A stretch of DNA of 45,359 nucleotides from Thiohalocapsa halophila (GCF_016583825.1 NZ_NRRV01000043.1:1-45359), one strand, 5' to 3'; shown: positions 10,958 through 20,328, counted from the stretch's first letter. A program made the numbers and translations. The notes: generated by a model from the sequence alone, not told the origin.

Positions 10958-11674
10958 GTGATCGAATTCGAGCACGTCAGCAAACGCTACCCGGAGCGGG
11001 GCGACGCGCTCAAGGACCTGACCTTCCGGCTCGAGGCCGGCGAGATGGCCTTCCTGACGGGCCACTCCGGCGCCGGCAAGAGCACCCTGCTCAAGCTCAT
11101 CGGCCTGCTGGAGCGCCCGAGCCGCGGCAGCGTGCGCGTCGGCGACGACGACCTCGCGCGCCTGCCCCGGCGGCGCATCCCGGCCCACCGGCGGCGCATC
11201 GGCATGGTCTTCCAGGACCACCGGCTGCTCGCCGAGCGCAGCGTCTTCGACAACGTCGCTCTGCCGCTGGTGACCGCCGGCATGACCCGGGACGACATCG
11301 GCAAGCGCGTGCGCGCCGCACTGGACCAGGTCGGCCTGCTGAAGCTGGAGCGGGCCCTGCCACTGACGCTCTCCAGCGGCGAGCAGCAGCGCGTGGGCAT
11401 TGCCCGCGCCGTGGTCGGGCGCCCGGAGGTCATCCTCGCCGACGAGCCCACCGGCAACCTGGACCCGGAGCTGTCCCAGGAGATCTTCCGGCTGTTCGAG
11501 CGCTTCCACCAGCTCGGCGTGAGCCTGCTCATCGCCACCCATGACCTGGACCTCATCCAGTCCCTGGGCCATCGCACCCTGGTGCTGAAGCAGGGCCGCC
11601 TGGTGGCCGATGCCATTCCCAGACCGGCGGCGCCGGAGCCAGGGCCGGAGTCCGACCCGGCGCCGGCGCCTTGA
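10958..11674 (+). CDS. ftsE: Cell-division ABC transporter ATP-binding protein FtsE
   Basis: ATPase subunit of FtsEX, which recruits and activates septal murein hydrolases through periplasmic partners. It begins MIEFEHVSKRYPE. The Walker A motif is GHSGAGKST (35-43), the signature is LSSGEQQRVGIARA (usually LSGGEQQ), and Walker B plus D-loop is ILADEPTGNLD. The C-terminus has a proline/acid-rich tail beyond the usual end, giving 238 aa. The start is a GTG at 10958 with no recognisable Shine-Dalgarno sequence, because the heptamer element runs up to within 10 bp of it. Confidence 0.96.
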   Translation: MIEFEHVSKRYPERGDALKDLTFRLEAGEMAFLTGHSGAGKSTLLKLIGLLERPSRGSVRVGDDDLARLPRRRIPAHRRRIGMVFQDHRLLAERSVFDNVALPLVTAGMTRDDIGKRVRAALDQVGLLKLERALPLTLSSGEQQRVGIARAVVGRPEVILADEPTGNLDPELSQEIFRLFERFHQLGVSLLIATHDLDLIQSLGHRTLVLKQGRLVADAIPRPAAPEPGPESDPAPAP

Positions 11675-11699
11675 GCCGGCGCACGCCCCCAAGGTACCC

Positions 11700-12647
11700 G
11701 TGAGCAACCGCACACCCCGCTGGCTGCGCCGCGTCGGCACCTGGGCCGGCAACCACCGGCGCGCGGCCACCGAGACCCTGGACCGACTCATCCGCGCTCC
11801 GCTCGGCACGCTGATGACGGTCGCCGCCATCGCCATCGCCCTGGCATTGCCCGCGACCTTGCTGGTGAGCACCGACAACCTGGAGGGCCTCGCCGGCGAC
11901 TGGCGCCGCGGGGCGGCCCTGTCGCTGTTCCTGTCGCCTGAGCTGGACGAGGCCGCCGGCGAGCGGCTGGCGGCGGCCCTTCGCAGCCGCATCGACATCG
12001 AGCGCGTGGCGGTCGTCTCTCGCGCCGACGGCCTCGCTGAATTCCGCGAGTACAGCGGCCTCGGCGGCGCCATCGACCAGCTGCCTGGCAACCCGCTGCC
12101 CGTGGTGCTCGCCGTCTACCCGGCGGCGGACCTGAGCCCCGGCGAGGACGTGGACGCCCTGCTGGCGGGCCTCGCCGCCCTCCCCGGCGTGGACTTCGCA
12201 CAAGCCGATGCGCAATGGGTCAAGCGCCTGCAGGCCATCCTGTCGCTGCTGCGCGAGGGCACCTGGCTGCTCGGCGGCATGCTGGCGCTGGGCGTCGTGC
12301 TGGTGGTGGGCAATACCATTCGGCTGGAGATCGAAAACCGCCGCGACGAGATCCTGGTCATGGACCTGGTGGGCGCAACCGGCACCTTCATCCGCCGCCC
12401 CTTCATCTACGCCGGGGCCTGGTACGGCATGCTCGGCGGCATGCTCGCCTGGGCGCTGGTGGACACGGCCATTTGGCTGCTGCAGCGGCCCGTGGACCGG
12501 GTCGCTGCCCTCTACGAGGCCGAGCTGCGGCTGGTCGGCCTCGACCTGCATCAGTCCCTCGCGCTGCTCGCCCTCGGCACCCTGCTGGGCATGGTCGGCA
12601 GCCGCATCGCCGCGGGCCGCCACCTTCAGCGACTGCGGCCGGTGTGA
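11700..12647 (+). CDS. ftsX: Cell-division protein FtsX (permease subunit)
   Basis: Membrane partner of FtsE. A 315-aa protein with a basic cytosolic N-terminus, the first membrane span (LGTLMTVAAIAIALALPATLL), the large periplasmic domain, and three C-terminal spans beginning at about WLLGGMLALGVVLVVGN. It has the conserved IRLEIENRRDEI cytosolic loop and the VGATGTFIRRPF motif. The GTG at 11700 gives a start (MSNRTPRWLRR) of typical length. An ATG at 11610 is in frame but would overlap ftsE by 65 bp. The 3' end overlaps the convergent gene at 12626-13186 by 22 bp. Confidence 0.94.
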   Translation: MSNRTPRWLRRVGTWAGNHRRAATETLDRLIRAPLGTLMTVAAIAIALALPATLLVSTDNLEGLAGDWRRGAALSLFLSPELDEAAGERLAAALRSRIDIERVAVVSRADGLAEFREYSGLGGAIDQLPGNPLPVVLAVYPAADLSPGEDVDALLAGLAALPGVDFAQADAQWVKRLQAILSLLREGTWLLGGMLALGVVLVVGNTIRLEIENRRDEILVMDLVGATGTFIRRPFIYAGAWYGMLGGMLAWALVDTAIWLLQRPVDRVAALYEAELRLVGLDLHQSLALLALGTLLGMVGSRIAAGRHLQRLRPV

Positions 12648-13186
12648 GGCGGCCCGGAGCGCACCTGGAACCGACGTCCATGGTGGCCGAGCCAGCGCGC
12701 CAGCGCTGCATCGTCCGGGGCGGCGACCGCCAGCACCGGCGTCACGCCCGGCACGACCTGCGCCGGCGCGCCGGCCACGCGATTGCGCGGGATGACGGTG
12801 ACGCTGCCCCAGCGCGGCAGCGTGGCGTAGTCGATGAACGCGGCCGGGGTCTCCAGCCACACATGCGGCCTAATGGGGTGGGCAGCGACGCCGCGCGGGC
12901 GATACACCACCTGTCCCACCCGCAGCCGCGCCGCAATGCCCTGCTCCGCCAGCAGCGCCTGCCCCGCGAAGGCGTCGTAGAGACAGGCGCGCTTCCTGGG
13001 CCAGTGCTGCGGGCAGGTGACCGCCACCCGCGCTTCGACGGCCGGCGCCAGGCTGTTCACGAGGGCCATCAGCGGCAGCTCGTCCGCCGGCGCGGCGGCG
13101 GTGAACACGGCATGGCAGCGGCCGGCGTCCATGGCATAGGCGATCAATGCCCGCTCCTCGGGCGCGACGATCCAATAAAACGGCAC
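12626..13186 (-). CDS. Hypothetical protein, possibly papain/transglutaminase-like fold
   Basis: A 186-aa protein not recognised with certainty. The centre reads CLYDAFAGQALLAEQGIAA, later HVWLE and then FIDYATLP. A Cys at the start of a helix, a His before an aromatic strand and an Asp in the next strand match the Cys-His-Asp order of transglutaminase-like enzymes, including small proteins of the lasso-peptide B2 type. No lasso or RiPP genes are nearby, so a specific role cannot be given. The N-terminus (FYWIVAPEERALIAYAMDAG) is not membrane-like. Its 3' end overlaps that of ftsX in convergent orientation. Confidence 0.65.
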   Translation of the reverse strand: MPFYWIVAPEERALIAYAMDAGRCHAVFTAAAPADELPLMALVNSLAPAVEARVAVTCPQHWPRKRACLYDAFAGQALLAEQGIAARLRVGQVVYRPRGVAAHPIRPHVWLETPAAFIDYATLPRWGSVTVIPRNRVAGAPAQVVPGVTPVLAVAAPDDAALARWLGHHGRRFQVRSGPPHTGRSR

Positions 13187-13301
13187 GCTTCCACCCGGCC
13201 CGACTAGGCCAGACCATGCTCGAAGCGACTCAGGGCTGCATCAACCTTAAGCCAACAGTCAGCCCCGAAGCATCAGCATGTCCAAAGGTGTCGTCAGCGC
13301 T

Positions 13302-16300
13302 CTACTGCGGCAACGCGCTGGACATCTCCCGCAGCATCACGTCGATATAGCCCGCCCCGTCCATCGTCAGCACATGGCGCTTGCGCAGCTCGGCGCGCTT
13401 GCGCTGGTCGGTGCCGTTGAGCCACTTTACCTGCTTGAGGGCGGTGTCGGTCACGATGAAGGCCAAGACGGGAAAGCCCAGCTTCTGCGCGAGGGCGCCG
13501 CGGATGAAGTTCAGCAGGTCGAGCTTGTCCTGCTCCTGGTGGACGACCCCATGCGGTTCGACGAAGGCGAGGGTCTGCGCATCGCCGCGCTGCATCCAGA
13601 GCATGAAGTCGGGATAGAAGCCGCCGGTCTGGAAGAAGCCGATGCCCCGCTTCGGCAGGTTGCGCAGCAGGAACAGCTCGATGCCATCCCAAGCCGGGTC
13701 TTCCCAGGCGTCGTACCAGTAGCCGCGCAGGTCTTCCACGAAGCGTCGCTCGCTGCCGACGAGCCCTGTCGGTACCGACTTGACGACCTCGGCGCCCTCC
13801 GGCGGGTCCTCAGTTGCCAGCAGCAGCGGCGCATACAGGTGCTCGTCCAGGTGCAGGCGTGGCAGGGGTTCCTGGGTCTCTTCGTCCAGGCGCTTGCGGC
13901 GGTCGTCGAGGATGGCCTGAACAGCCGCCACCAGCTTTAGCGGCACATGCAGTTCATACGCGGGTGCCGGCGGTTCGCCGGTGCGCGGGATATTGGCGTG
14001 AGCGTTATCGAACAACCCCAGTTGGGCGTTCTGCGTCTCCTCGGCCCGCTGGCGGCGCAGATAGAAGCGGTCGATGCCCTGCTCGATCAGGGTTCGCGCG
14101 GCGTTGGTCAGCCGGTCCACGTCCTTTGGTGAGCGCGGCGCCAGGACCTCGGGCGGCGCGGCAAGATGGGCGCTTTGGGTCAGGAAGGCGTCGATGTCCT
14201 CGCGGGCAATGAACAGGTTGCCCCATTCCTTGCGGGCCTTGTGGGTGAGGGCGTGGCGGTACAGCGATTCCATGGGCAGGAGCCCGCACACACCGGCGAG
14301 CGTCTGATACCTTACGGGCTGCGCGGCGGCCGTGAACCCGTCCTTGTCGCCGATGCCGAGTGTCGGCATCAGGTTCAACTGTGCCGTCACAGCCGTCGGG
14401 TCGAAGCGGATGCTCAGGTCCATGAAGCGGAAATCGTCGCGCACCTTCGGGTACTGCAGGCGTGCGCCGCCGAGCCCCGGCTCCACCTCGATGGGCAGCC
14501 GCAAGACAACCGAAGGCTCCAGGTCTTCGCGTTGCAGCGTGTTCAGGAAGGTGGCGAGGTACTTCGCGCGCAGGCCGAAGATGTTCAGCGTCTCCAGCAG
14601 CGGCAGGTGGGCCGGGTGCTCGCGGGCGAGTGCACCATCCAGCGCGGTGGAGCGGCGCATGGAAAACTGCAGGCCCTTGAGCCGGATGCCGCGCCCGAAC
14701 AGTTGCAGCACTTGCGCGCCGGCGTTCTGGCCCACCTTCAGCAGCCCCATGGTCGACACGCGCCAACTGCTCCAGCCTTCCAGAAACTTCTTGGAGCCCA
14801 CCAGGAAGGACAGGTTGCTGTCGCCACTGTCGAGCCCCTTGAACAGCGACGGGCTGATGCTATCGTCCTCGTCGGTCGGGACTTCGGTCTGCTCCGCAAC
14901 CCGCTTCAACAGGTTGCTTGCGTCGCCTACGTTGATGACACCGCAGTAGGCATCGGCGGCACCGGCACGGGCACGGATGCCGATCTCGCCGTCGGCGCCC
15001 TTGATCAGGTGCAGGCTCAGGCCGCTGTCGGCATCAGCGTCGGCCAGAAACAGGTCCCGGCGCAGGTCCGCGACCACGCGCGCGGGGCTCAGGTTCAGCG
15101 ACGCCAGGTACGGGAAGCGGTCCGCGAACAGGTCGGCGCCGTCCGGACGGGTCAGCCCGGACTCGGCGCCGAGCACGCGCGCGGCGAGGCCCACGGCCCA
15201 TGGCGTGTCCCGGCAGACCCGATCCAGAAAGCGGACGACCTCCAGCACCTCGGGCGCCTTGCCGGCGCTCACCTTGTCGCCGATGAACACCATCAGCGGC
15301 GGCTCGATCAGGTAGTGACTGCGCGCTTCGGGCTCGGCGTCGAAGTACCGGCGCTGCTGGTAGAAGGCCAAGAGTCCGCCCATCAGCAGCAGATCCTCGT
15401 GGGTGTTGCCCTGGTCACCTTGCAGGTTGGCAACCCAATAGTCCTTGCCGTAGCCGTCCAGGTAGAAGCTGCGGTAGGCGTAATCGAACAGGATGCAGCG
15501 GGCGTACTCGGCGTGCAGCGCGTCGTCCTTCTCGGCCACTTGGGCGAAGGTGGCGCTGTATTCGATGGTGAAGCCGCCGTGCGCGGCCAATGCCTCCCGG
15601 ATGCTCCGCCAGGCGCGCTCCTGCTCGGCGTCCACCTTGCTTTCGGTGCCCTTGTGGCCCTCGTCCACCAGCAGCAGATTCGGCCCCTCGAAGTGGTCCG
15701 TCGGCAGGCTCTCGCCGGAGCGCGGGCTGTCCATGCCCGGCCTTGGCACGTAGAGCTTGGTGATCTCCAGGACCTGGATGCCGGCGTAGCCGGCGCAACT
15801 CTCCAGCGCGTGGCAGGCGGGGATGCCGCTTTGCTCCAGGTCGGACAGGTGTTGCTCTGCCAGCCCGCGGTTCGGTGCCAGCAACAGGACATTCGCGGGC
15901 CTGAACAGCCCGTAATGCTGGAACTGCAACACGTTCAGGTGCAGCAGCAGGGTCTTGCCGGCGCCCGTGGCCATCCAGAAGGCGAGCTTCAGCAGGTCCT
16001 TGGGTGTCAGGGGTGTCTGGTGGGCGAAGCGGGCCTTGCGGAACGCCTCCAGGTCCAGCAGCAGTTGTCCGGCGTCGCTGGTCAGTCGGTCGAGAAAGAC
16101 CTCCGCATAGAGCAACGCCAGGTATTGGAAGAACTTGAGCCGGAAGCCGCCGCGGCGCTGGGCGAGGCGCGCCTCGTGGGTCAGGATGTTCAGGTCATAG
16201 CGGCGCAGGGCGTCCAGGTCGAGCGCGGGTGTCAAAGGCCCCGCGGCGAGCTTGGACGCGCGCCCCTCCAGGATGCCGTACCAATGGCTCTGACCGTCCG

Positions 16301-16409
16301 CGCGGCGACCGTGGTCGGCGCCCCTGCAGGCGGCGGACAGGGCCGGGAAGTCCCCGCCGAGCGCCGCGGAGACGAGCTCGAACAGCAGCAGGTCGCGATG
16401 CAGCTTCAT
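13302..16409 (-). CDS. Type III-like restriction enzyme, DEAD/DEAH helicase-nuclease subunit (Res)
   Basis: A 1035-aa superfamily-2 helicase subunit. Walker A is ATGAGKT (147-153) inside KLAFWMATGAGKTLLLH, and the DEAH-box equivalent is DEGH (249-252). The SAT-like motif III is YSATFA, and the motif VI-type region is LQLFGRGIRLKG. The C-terminus has a nuclease-like stretch: GFYPDFMLW followed by TLAFVEPHG, where a PD-(D/E)XK enzyme would have E-x-K, so the catalytic lysine position reads His. It is the last gene of the minus-strand mod-VapB-VapC-res operon, only 10 bp after the VapC stop. It would cut DNA not modified by the methyltransferase. Confidence 0.88.
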   Translation of the reverse strand: MKLHRDLLLFELVSAALGGDFPALSAACRGADHGRRADGQSHWYGILEGRASKLAAGPLTPALDLDALRRYDLNILTHEARLAQRRGGFRLKFFQYLALLYAEVFLDRLTSDAGQLLLDLEAFRKARFAHQTPLTPKDLLKLAFWMATGAGKTLLLHLNVLQFQHYGLFRPANVLLLAPNRGLAEQHLSDLEQSGIPACHALESCAGYAGIQVLEITKLYVPRPGMDSPRSGESLPTDHFEGPNLLLVDEGHKGTESKVDAEQERAWRSIREALAAHGGFTIEYSATFAQVAEKDDALHAEYARCILFDYAYRSFYLDGYGKDYWVANLQGDQGNTHEDLLLMGGLLAFYQQRRYFDAEPEARSHYLIEPPLMVFIGDKVSAGKAPEVLEVVRFLDRVCRDTPWAVGLAARVLGAESGLTRPDGADLFADRFPYLASLNLSPARVVADLRRDLFLADADADSGLSLHLIKGADGEIGIRARAGAADAYCGVINVGDASNLLKRVAEQTEVPTDEDDSISPSLFKGLDSGDSNLSFLVGSKKFLEGWSSWRVSTMGLLKVGQNAGAQVLQLFGRGIRLKGLQFSMRRSTALDGALAREHPAHLPLLETLNIFGLRAKYLATFLNTLQREDLEPSVVLRLPIEVEPGLGGARLQYPKVRDDFRFMDLSIRFDPTAVTAQLNLMPTLGIGDKDGFTAAAQPVRYQTLAGVCGLLPMESLYRHALTHKARKEWGNLFIAREDIDAFLTQSAHLAAPPEVLAPRSPKDVDRLTNAARTLIEQGIDRFYLRRQRAEETQNAQLGLFDNAHANIPRTGEPPAPAYELHVPLKLVAAVQAILDDRRKRLDEETQEPLPRLHLDEHLYAPLLLATEDPPEGAEVVKSVPTGLVGSERRFVEDLRGYWYDAWEDPAWDGIELFLLRNLPKRGIGFFQTGGFYPDFMLWMQRGDAQTLAFVEPHGVVHQEQDKLDLLNFIRGALAQKLGFPVLAFIVTDTALKQVKWLNGTDQRKRAELRKRHVLTMDGAGYIDVMLREMSSALPQ

Positions 16410-16419
16410 CGGCTGGCCA

Positions 16420-16803
16420 TCAGCAGACGGGGAGCGGGTACGCGCGCACTGCCGGATCGACGGTGGCGAGTGTCAAGCCATGCTCCAGGGCTTGGCAGAC
16501 GAGCATGCGGTCGAACGGATCGCGATGTAGATCCGGCAAGCCGGACAGCCGGGCGACACTCGGCTCGTCGAGGGGCAAGGTCTCGATGCGGTGCCGCCGC
16601 CGTTGCTCGGGGAGATAGATCTCGGGTGACGCCGGCAGGGCCAACTTGCCGAGCCGGTACTTGACCAGCGCCTCCCAGATCGACACCGGGCTCAGGTAGA
16701 CCTCGTTTGCCGGGTCTCGAATTGCGTCCCGCAAGTGCGCCGGGAGCGCCTTCGCGCCGGTGAGATGCCACAGGAAGATGTGCGTATCCAGCAGCAGTCT
16801 CAT
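16420..16803 (-). CDS. PIN-domain toxin (VapC-like)
   Basis: A 127-aa PIN-domain protein, a family of RNases that usually act as toxins. The first acidic residue is in LLLDTHIFLW, the second in SIWEALVK, and the third lies in the DLHRDPFDRMLVCQA motif, with the LATVDPAV strand near the end. All four metal-binding acidic positions appear to be present. The start overlaps the antitoxin stop by 4 bp (ATGA), as is typical of toxin-antitoxin pairs. The pair sits between mod and res of a restriction-modification system. Confidence 0.9.
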   Translation of the reverse strand: MRLLLDTHIFLWHLTGAKALPAHLRDAIRDPANEVYLSPVSIWEALVKYRLGKLALPASPEIYLPEQRRRHRIETLPLDEPSVARLSGLPDLHRDPFDRMLVCQALEHGLTLATVDPAVRAYPLPVC

Positions 16804-17027
16804 TGCTCGAAGGTGCTCAGGACGTCGTCGGGCAGCGGGGCGTCGAAATCGTCCGGCACCTCGAACTCCCCGGCACAGAGGCCGAAGGGGCGTGGCTCCT
16901 CGCCCCGCGCCGGGGCGCGTTGCTTGATGAAGGCGGCGAAATCCAAGACCTCGCGTTGCTGCGACATCGGCAACTCGCGCAGGGTGGCGAGCAGCTCATG
17001 TTCCAAGGGTGTGGCTGGGACTGACAT
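16800..17027 (-). CDS. DUF2281-type antitoxin (VapB-like)
   Basis: A 75-aa protein. A helical N-terminal half (LLATLRELPMSQQREVLDFAAFIKQR) matches the DUF2281 pattern of VapB-like antitoxins. The acidic C-terminal tail (FEVPDDFDAPLPDDVLSTFEQ) is the kind of segment that inserts into the PIN toxin active site. It is translationally coupled to the toxin by an ATGA overlap and is the second gene of the mod-to-res operon, 61 bp after the mod stop codon. Confidence 0.85.
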   Translation of the reverse strand: MSVPATPLEHELLATLRELPMSQQREVLDFAAFIKQRAPARGEEPRPFGLCAGEFEVPDDFDAPLPDDVLSTFEQ

Positions 17028-17088
17028 CGAGGGTACCTCGGGGCGTCATCGAATGGGGTACTTCATGATAGCGACCAGCTCCGGACAG

Positions 17089-20000
17089 TCAGCCGAGCGC
17101 GTGCTCGTCGCGCTCGTTCATGCGGCGGTGAAATTCGCCGTCCAGGCTGCGGCCGTTCGGGATGCTGCTGTCGCCGTTCACATACACCGTCGCGTATTCG
17201 GCGAGCCTGGGGTATTCGCCCGCGACGAAAGCACGGTCCCGAGCATGGTCGAAGCCGGCCATGTCGCGCCAGACCACCAGCACCGGCCGGCCGTCCTCCA
17301 GCGCCTCGACGATGCGGTAGGGGCGCTTGCCGTCCGCCAGGGCGCGGATGCGCTGCACGTGGAAGCCCATCAGCAGGTTGAAGGTCTCGATCAGGTCCAC
17401 CGCGACCTCGCGCAGGCCGTCGTTGCCGTGCACCCGCAGCTTGTAGTCGAAGGGGTGCTCAAGGGCGCGGGTGTTGAGCCGAACGGGGGCACCCTCGGTC
17501 TCGGCGTCGAGCATGTACTTCAGCAGGTAGTCGTCGCCGAAGATGTCCTGCTGGCCAGCCAGGCGGGCGTTGCGCTCCTCGGGCAGTTCCAGCGCGTTCA
17601 GCGAGTTCTCGAAGGATTCCAGGCGCAGGACCTTGACCAGGCGGGGGGAGCGTTCGACCCAAGCGTGCTCGTCGGTGTCATCTTCTTGCGTTCCGTTCTT
17701 CCATGTGGGCCATGACATCACCTTCGCCGTTCGCTTGCACAGCGTGGAGTGGAAATAGGTGCCGTAATCTACTGCTAGGAATCGGCGCCTCGCTCCGTCA
17801 CCGCGATTCTGCTCGATTACTGCCTGAACGGTAGCGCCGGAGCCGGCAAAGAAGTCGGCTACAAGATCCGAGTCGGCGGTGACGAAGCTGATCAGCTTCT
17901 CGATTAGCGCCACCGGTTTCGGATTCTTGAATATCTCCCGCGAACCGAACAGACTCTCTAGTGCATTTGCACCGACCCTGCCATCTAGCTCTATAACACC
18001 CTTGAGAGAGCCGCGATAATCTCGCAGATACTCTTTGATCTGAAGTTTCAGGGTTCCGCCGCAGTCAGACGTAGCGCGGGCTAGGGCTTCAGGATTTTCG
18101 GCGGGGTTTGCGCGAAACCCCGCAAACCCTGCCAAAACTCCCCCTACCTGCTCGCGCAGGCCCCCGAAAACCGCGAAACTCCAGTCTTTGATCTGCACGA
18201 TCTGTTTTTCATCGTCGCCAAAAAGAAACTTATCGGCCGCCCTCAGCTTCGCCGCCGTCTCAGACGGAAACCTATAACCGCGAGCCGGTTGAACGCACGG
18301 TTTTCCGTTCGGGTGAAGAATGTTGTAACGGTATCCTTCTTTGCCGGGATTATGCACCTTACGACTCCCGGTATAGGGTCCAACATCGTCAACCCGGTCA
18401 TAATGCGTGAGCGGGTTGAGAAGTTGCTTGTTGTTCTTGATGAACAGACGGAATGCAGTCTGTATTTCCTCCGGGCTCCCCAATGTCTCCTTCAATCGCT
18501 CATACTCAGCCAACATTAGGTCTCGTGCGTCAATGTCGGTGCTGGACCAAACAGGAGCGTTGGTTTCCGCGTCCCGTACGAAACACTCGATGTACTCATG
18601 CTCAAATTGGACTCGCGTCGGATTATTGTCAGTCGCCCCCTTCCAAACGATTGTGCCCACTGAGTTTGCCTTACCGAAAATCCGCATAAGAAGTTCGTGC
18701 AAGACGGCATATTCGTTGGAGTCGATGCTGCAAAAGAAAACTCCCTCGGAAGTGAGCGCTTCGCGGATTGTCGGCAACCGCTCCTCCATCATCGTCAACC
18801 AGGTCGAATGCCGCGAAAAATCGTCCTTGTACAGAAACTCGTCACTGCCGGTGTTGTACGGTGGGTCAATGTAGATGCACTTGACCCGCCCGCGGTAGCG
18901 GTACTCCAGCGTGCGCAGCGCGGCATAGTTCTCGGCGTGCACCAGGAGGCCGTCCAGGGCCGCGTCGATGTCGTCGTAGCAGGCCAGCAGGCGGAGCTTG
19001 AAGGGCTCGTCGAAGTGGCGGGTGTCCACGACCAGGGTCGGGTACTGCTCCAGTGTCTTTTTGGTGATGGTGCCTTTCAGGCCGAACAGGTCGCGCCAGG
19101 CGTCGATCTGTGCCGGGTTCTTGAGGATTTCGGGCCAGAGCGCCCGGTCCAGCAGCCGCACGGGGGCCAGGTAGTCGGCGCGCAGCACGAACTTGCGCTT
19201 CTCGAACAGCGCGGCCTGAAAGGTCTCGATCTGGTCCAGGAAGCCGATGATGAGCCCACCGATGGTGCGCAGGGCCTTGAGCTTGATGAGCCGGTCGGAC
19301 AGCACTGCGGGGTCGGTGCTGCCGGCGATGGCGTCGAGGTCCAGAAACTCGTTCTTTAGGTACCAGTCCAGCTCGGCACGCAGGAAGGCACCGAGATTGG
19401 GGTGCACGAGGTAGTCGGTGCGGTGCTTGCGGGCATAGCGGCGGATGTGGCGCTCCAGGGTGGCGCCGTCGAGCCCCGGCTTCAGGCGTGTCTTGAGCGG
19501 CGCCAATAGGCCGTCGATGATCTGTTCCTGTGCGCTGCCGTTGCCTTTGAAACGCTCTTCTTCCTGCTTGGTGAGCGGGCGGAAGACGAAGGGCAGGCAG
19601 GCGGTGTGCTTGTCCGCGTCCACGTCGAATCCCGCGGGCTGCGGGAAGAAGTAGCGGGTCTTGCCCTTGACGTTGTCCTGTTCCTGACTGGCCTCGGCGA
19701 GCTGGAGCTCGACGGTCCAGTCGCCGTCGCGGTAGCGGTAGCTGGTCAGCTCCTCGGTGGTCTTGACGTAGTGGCTGCCGCGTCCGCGCCAGTGGAAGTG
19801 CACGTCCTCGCCGTTGTAGGCGACGCTGTAGCGGCCGTCGCGCCCGCGGCGGGGTTGGCGCACGAAATCGCCGTCGGCGTAGTAGCGCGAGAAGAACAGG
19901 TACAGATGGTTGTAAAGCCGGTCTTCTTCAGACTCGGAAAAACCGGCGGCTGCGGCAAGGTGCTCGCGCTCGGCGGTCAGCTCCAGCCAGCGCCTGCCGG

Positions 20001-20328
20001 CGGGCATCTCGGCGACGCGCGGGTCCAGCTCGCCGCCGGGCGTGAAGGGCGCGGCAATGCCCCACATGCCCGCCGCCTTGTCCAGCTCGCCGCGGACGGT
20101 CTCCAACGCGTTGTCCACCTCGGCGAGCCGGTCCGCCGCCTGCCCCTCCAGGGCCTTGCCCATGATCTCCGGCAGCTTGGTGTCGAAGAAGGCCCGCACC
20201 TCGTCGCGACGATACTTGAGGATGCGGTAGAAGCCGAAGTCCAGATCGGCAAGATCCACCTTGAGCAGATCCTGGTACAGGAGGCGGAGGAACTTCTCCT
20301 TGCTGGACGACGCTGAGCTGGTCGGCAT
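17089..20328 (-). CDS. Type III-like DNA adenine methyltransferase (Mod)
   Basis: A 1079-aa modification subunit predicted to methylate adenine N6 using SAM. The catalytic motif IV DPPY occurs in CIYIDPPYNTG at about residue 486, and SAM-binding motif I FAGSG occurs later in DFFAGSGATVQAV at about residue 826. This beta-class order is typical of type III Mod proteins. The roughly 450-residue N-terminal region (LRLLYQDLLKVDLADLDFGFY and onward) is longer than in classical Mod. From about 17,690 to 18,880 the DNA is visibly richer in A/T and in different codons than the flanks; this part includes the target-recognition region between motifs IV and I. The ATG at 20328 gives the start MPTSSASS. 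Confidence 0.9.
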   Translation of the reverse strand: MPTSSASSSKEKFLRLLYQDLLKVDLADLDFGFYRILKYRRDEVRAFFDTKLPEIMGKALEGQAADRLAEVDNALETVRGELDKAAGMWGIAAPFTPGGELDPRVAEMPAGRRWLELTAEREHLAAAAGFSESEEDRLYNHLYLFFSRYYADGDFVRQPRRGRDGRYSVAYNGEDVHFHWRGRGSHYVKTTEELTSYRYRDGDWTVELQLAEASQEQDNVKGKTRYFFPQPAGFDVDADKHTACLPFVFRPLTKQEEERFKGNGSAQEQIIDGLLAPLKTRLKPGLDGATLERHIRRYARKHRTDYLVHPNLGAFLRAELDWYLKNEFLDLDAIAGSTDPAVLSDRLIKLKALRTIGGLIIGFLDQIETFQAALFEKRKFVLRADYLAPVRLLDRALWPEILKNPAQIDAWRDLFGLKGTITKKTLEQYPTLVVDTRHFDEPFKLRLLACYDDIDAALDGLLVHAENYAALRTLEYRYRGRVKCIYIDPPYNTGSDEFLYKDDFSRHSTWLTMMEERLPTIREALTSEGVFFCSIDSNEYAVLHELLMRIFGKANSVGTIVWKGATDNNPTRVQFEHEYIECFVRDAETNAPVWSSTDIDARDLMLAEYERLKETLGSPEEIQTAFRLFIKNNKQLLNPLTHYDRVDDVGPYTGSRKVHNPGKEGYRYNILHPNGKPCVQPARGYRFPSETAAKLRAADKFLFGDDEKQIVQIKDWSFAVFGGLREQVGGVLAGFAGFRANPAENPEALARATSDCGGTLKLQIKEYLRDYRGSLKGVIELDGRVGANALESLFGSREIFKNPKPVALIEKLISFVTADSDLVADFFAGSGATVQAVIEQNRGDGARRRFLAVDYGTYFHSTLCKRTAKVMSWPTWKNGTQEDDTDEHAWVERSPRLVKVLRLESFENSLNALELPEERNARLAGQQDIFGDDYLLKYMLDAETEGAPVRLNTRALEHPFDYKLRVHGNDGLREVAVDLIETFNLLMGFHVQRIRALADGKRPYRIVEALEDGRPVLVVWRDMAGFDHARDRAFVAGEYPRLAEYATVYVNGDSSIPNGRSLDGEFHRRMNERDEHALG

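Noticed and set aside
14166..16664. 832-aa plus-strand open frame opposite res
   Set aside because: It is complementary to the helicase gene, with no recognisable domain and composition typical of antisense frames in GC-rich DNA.
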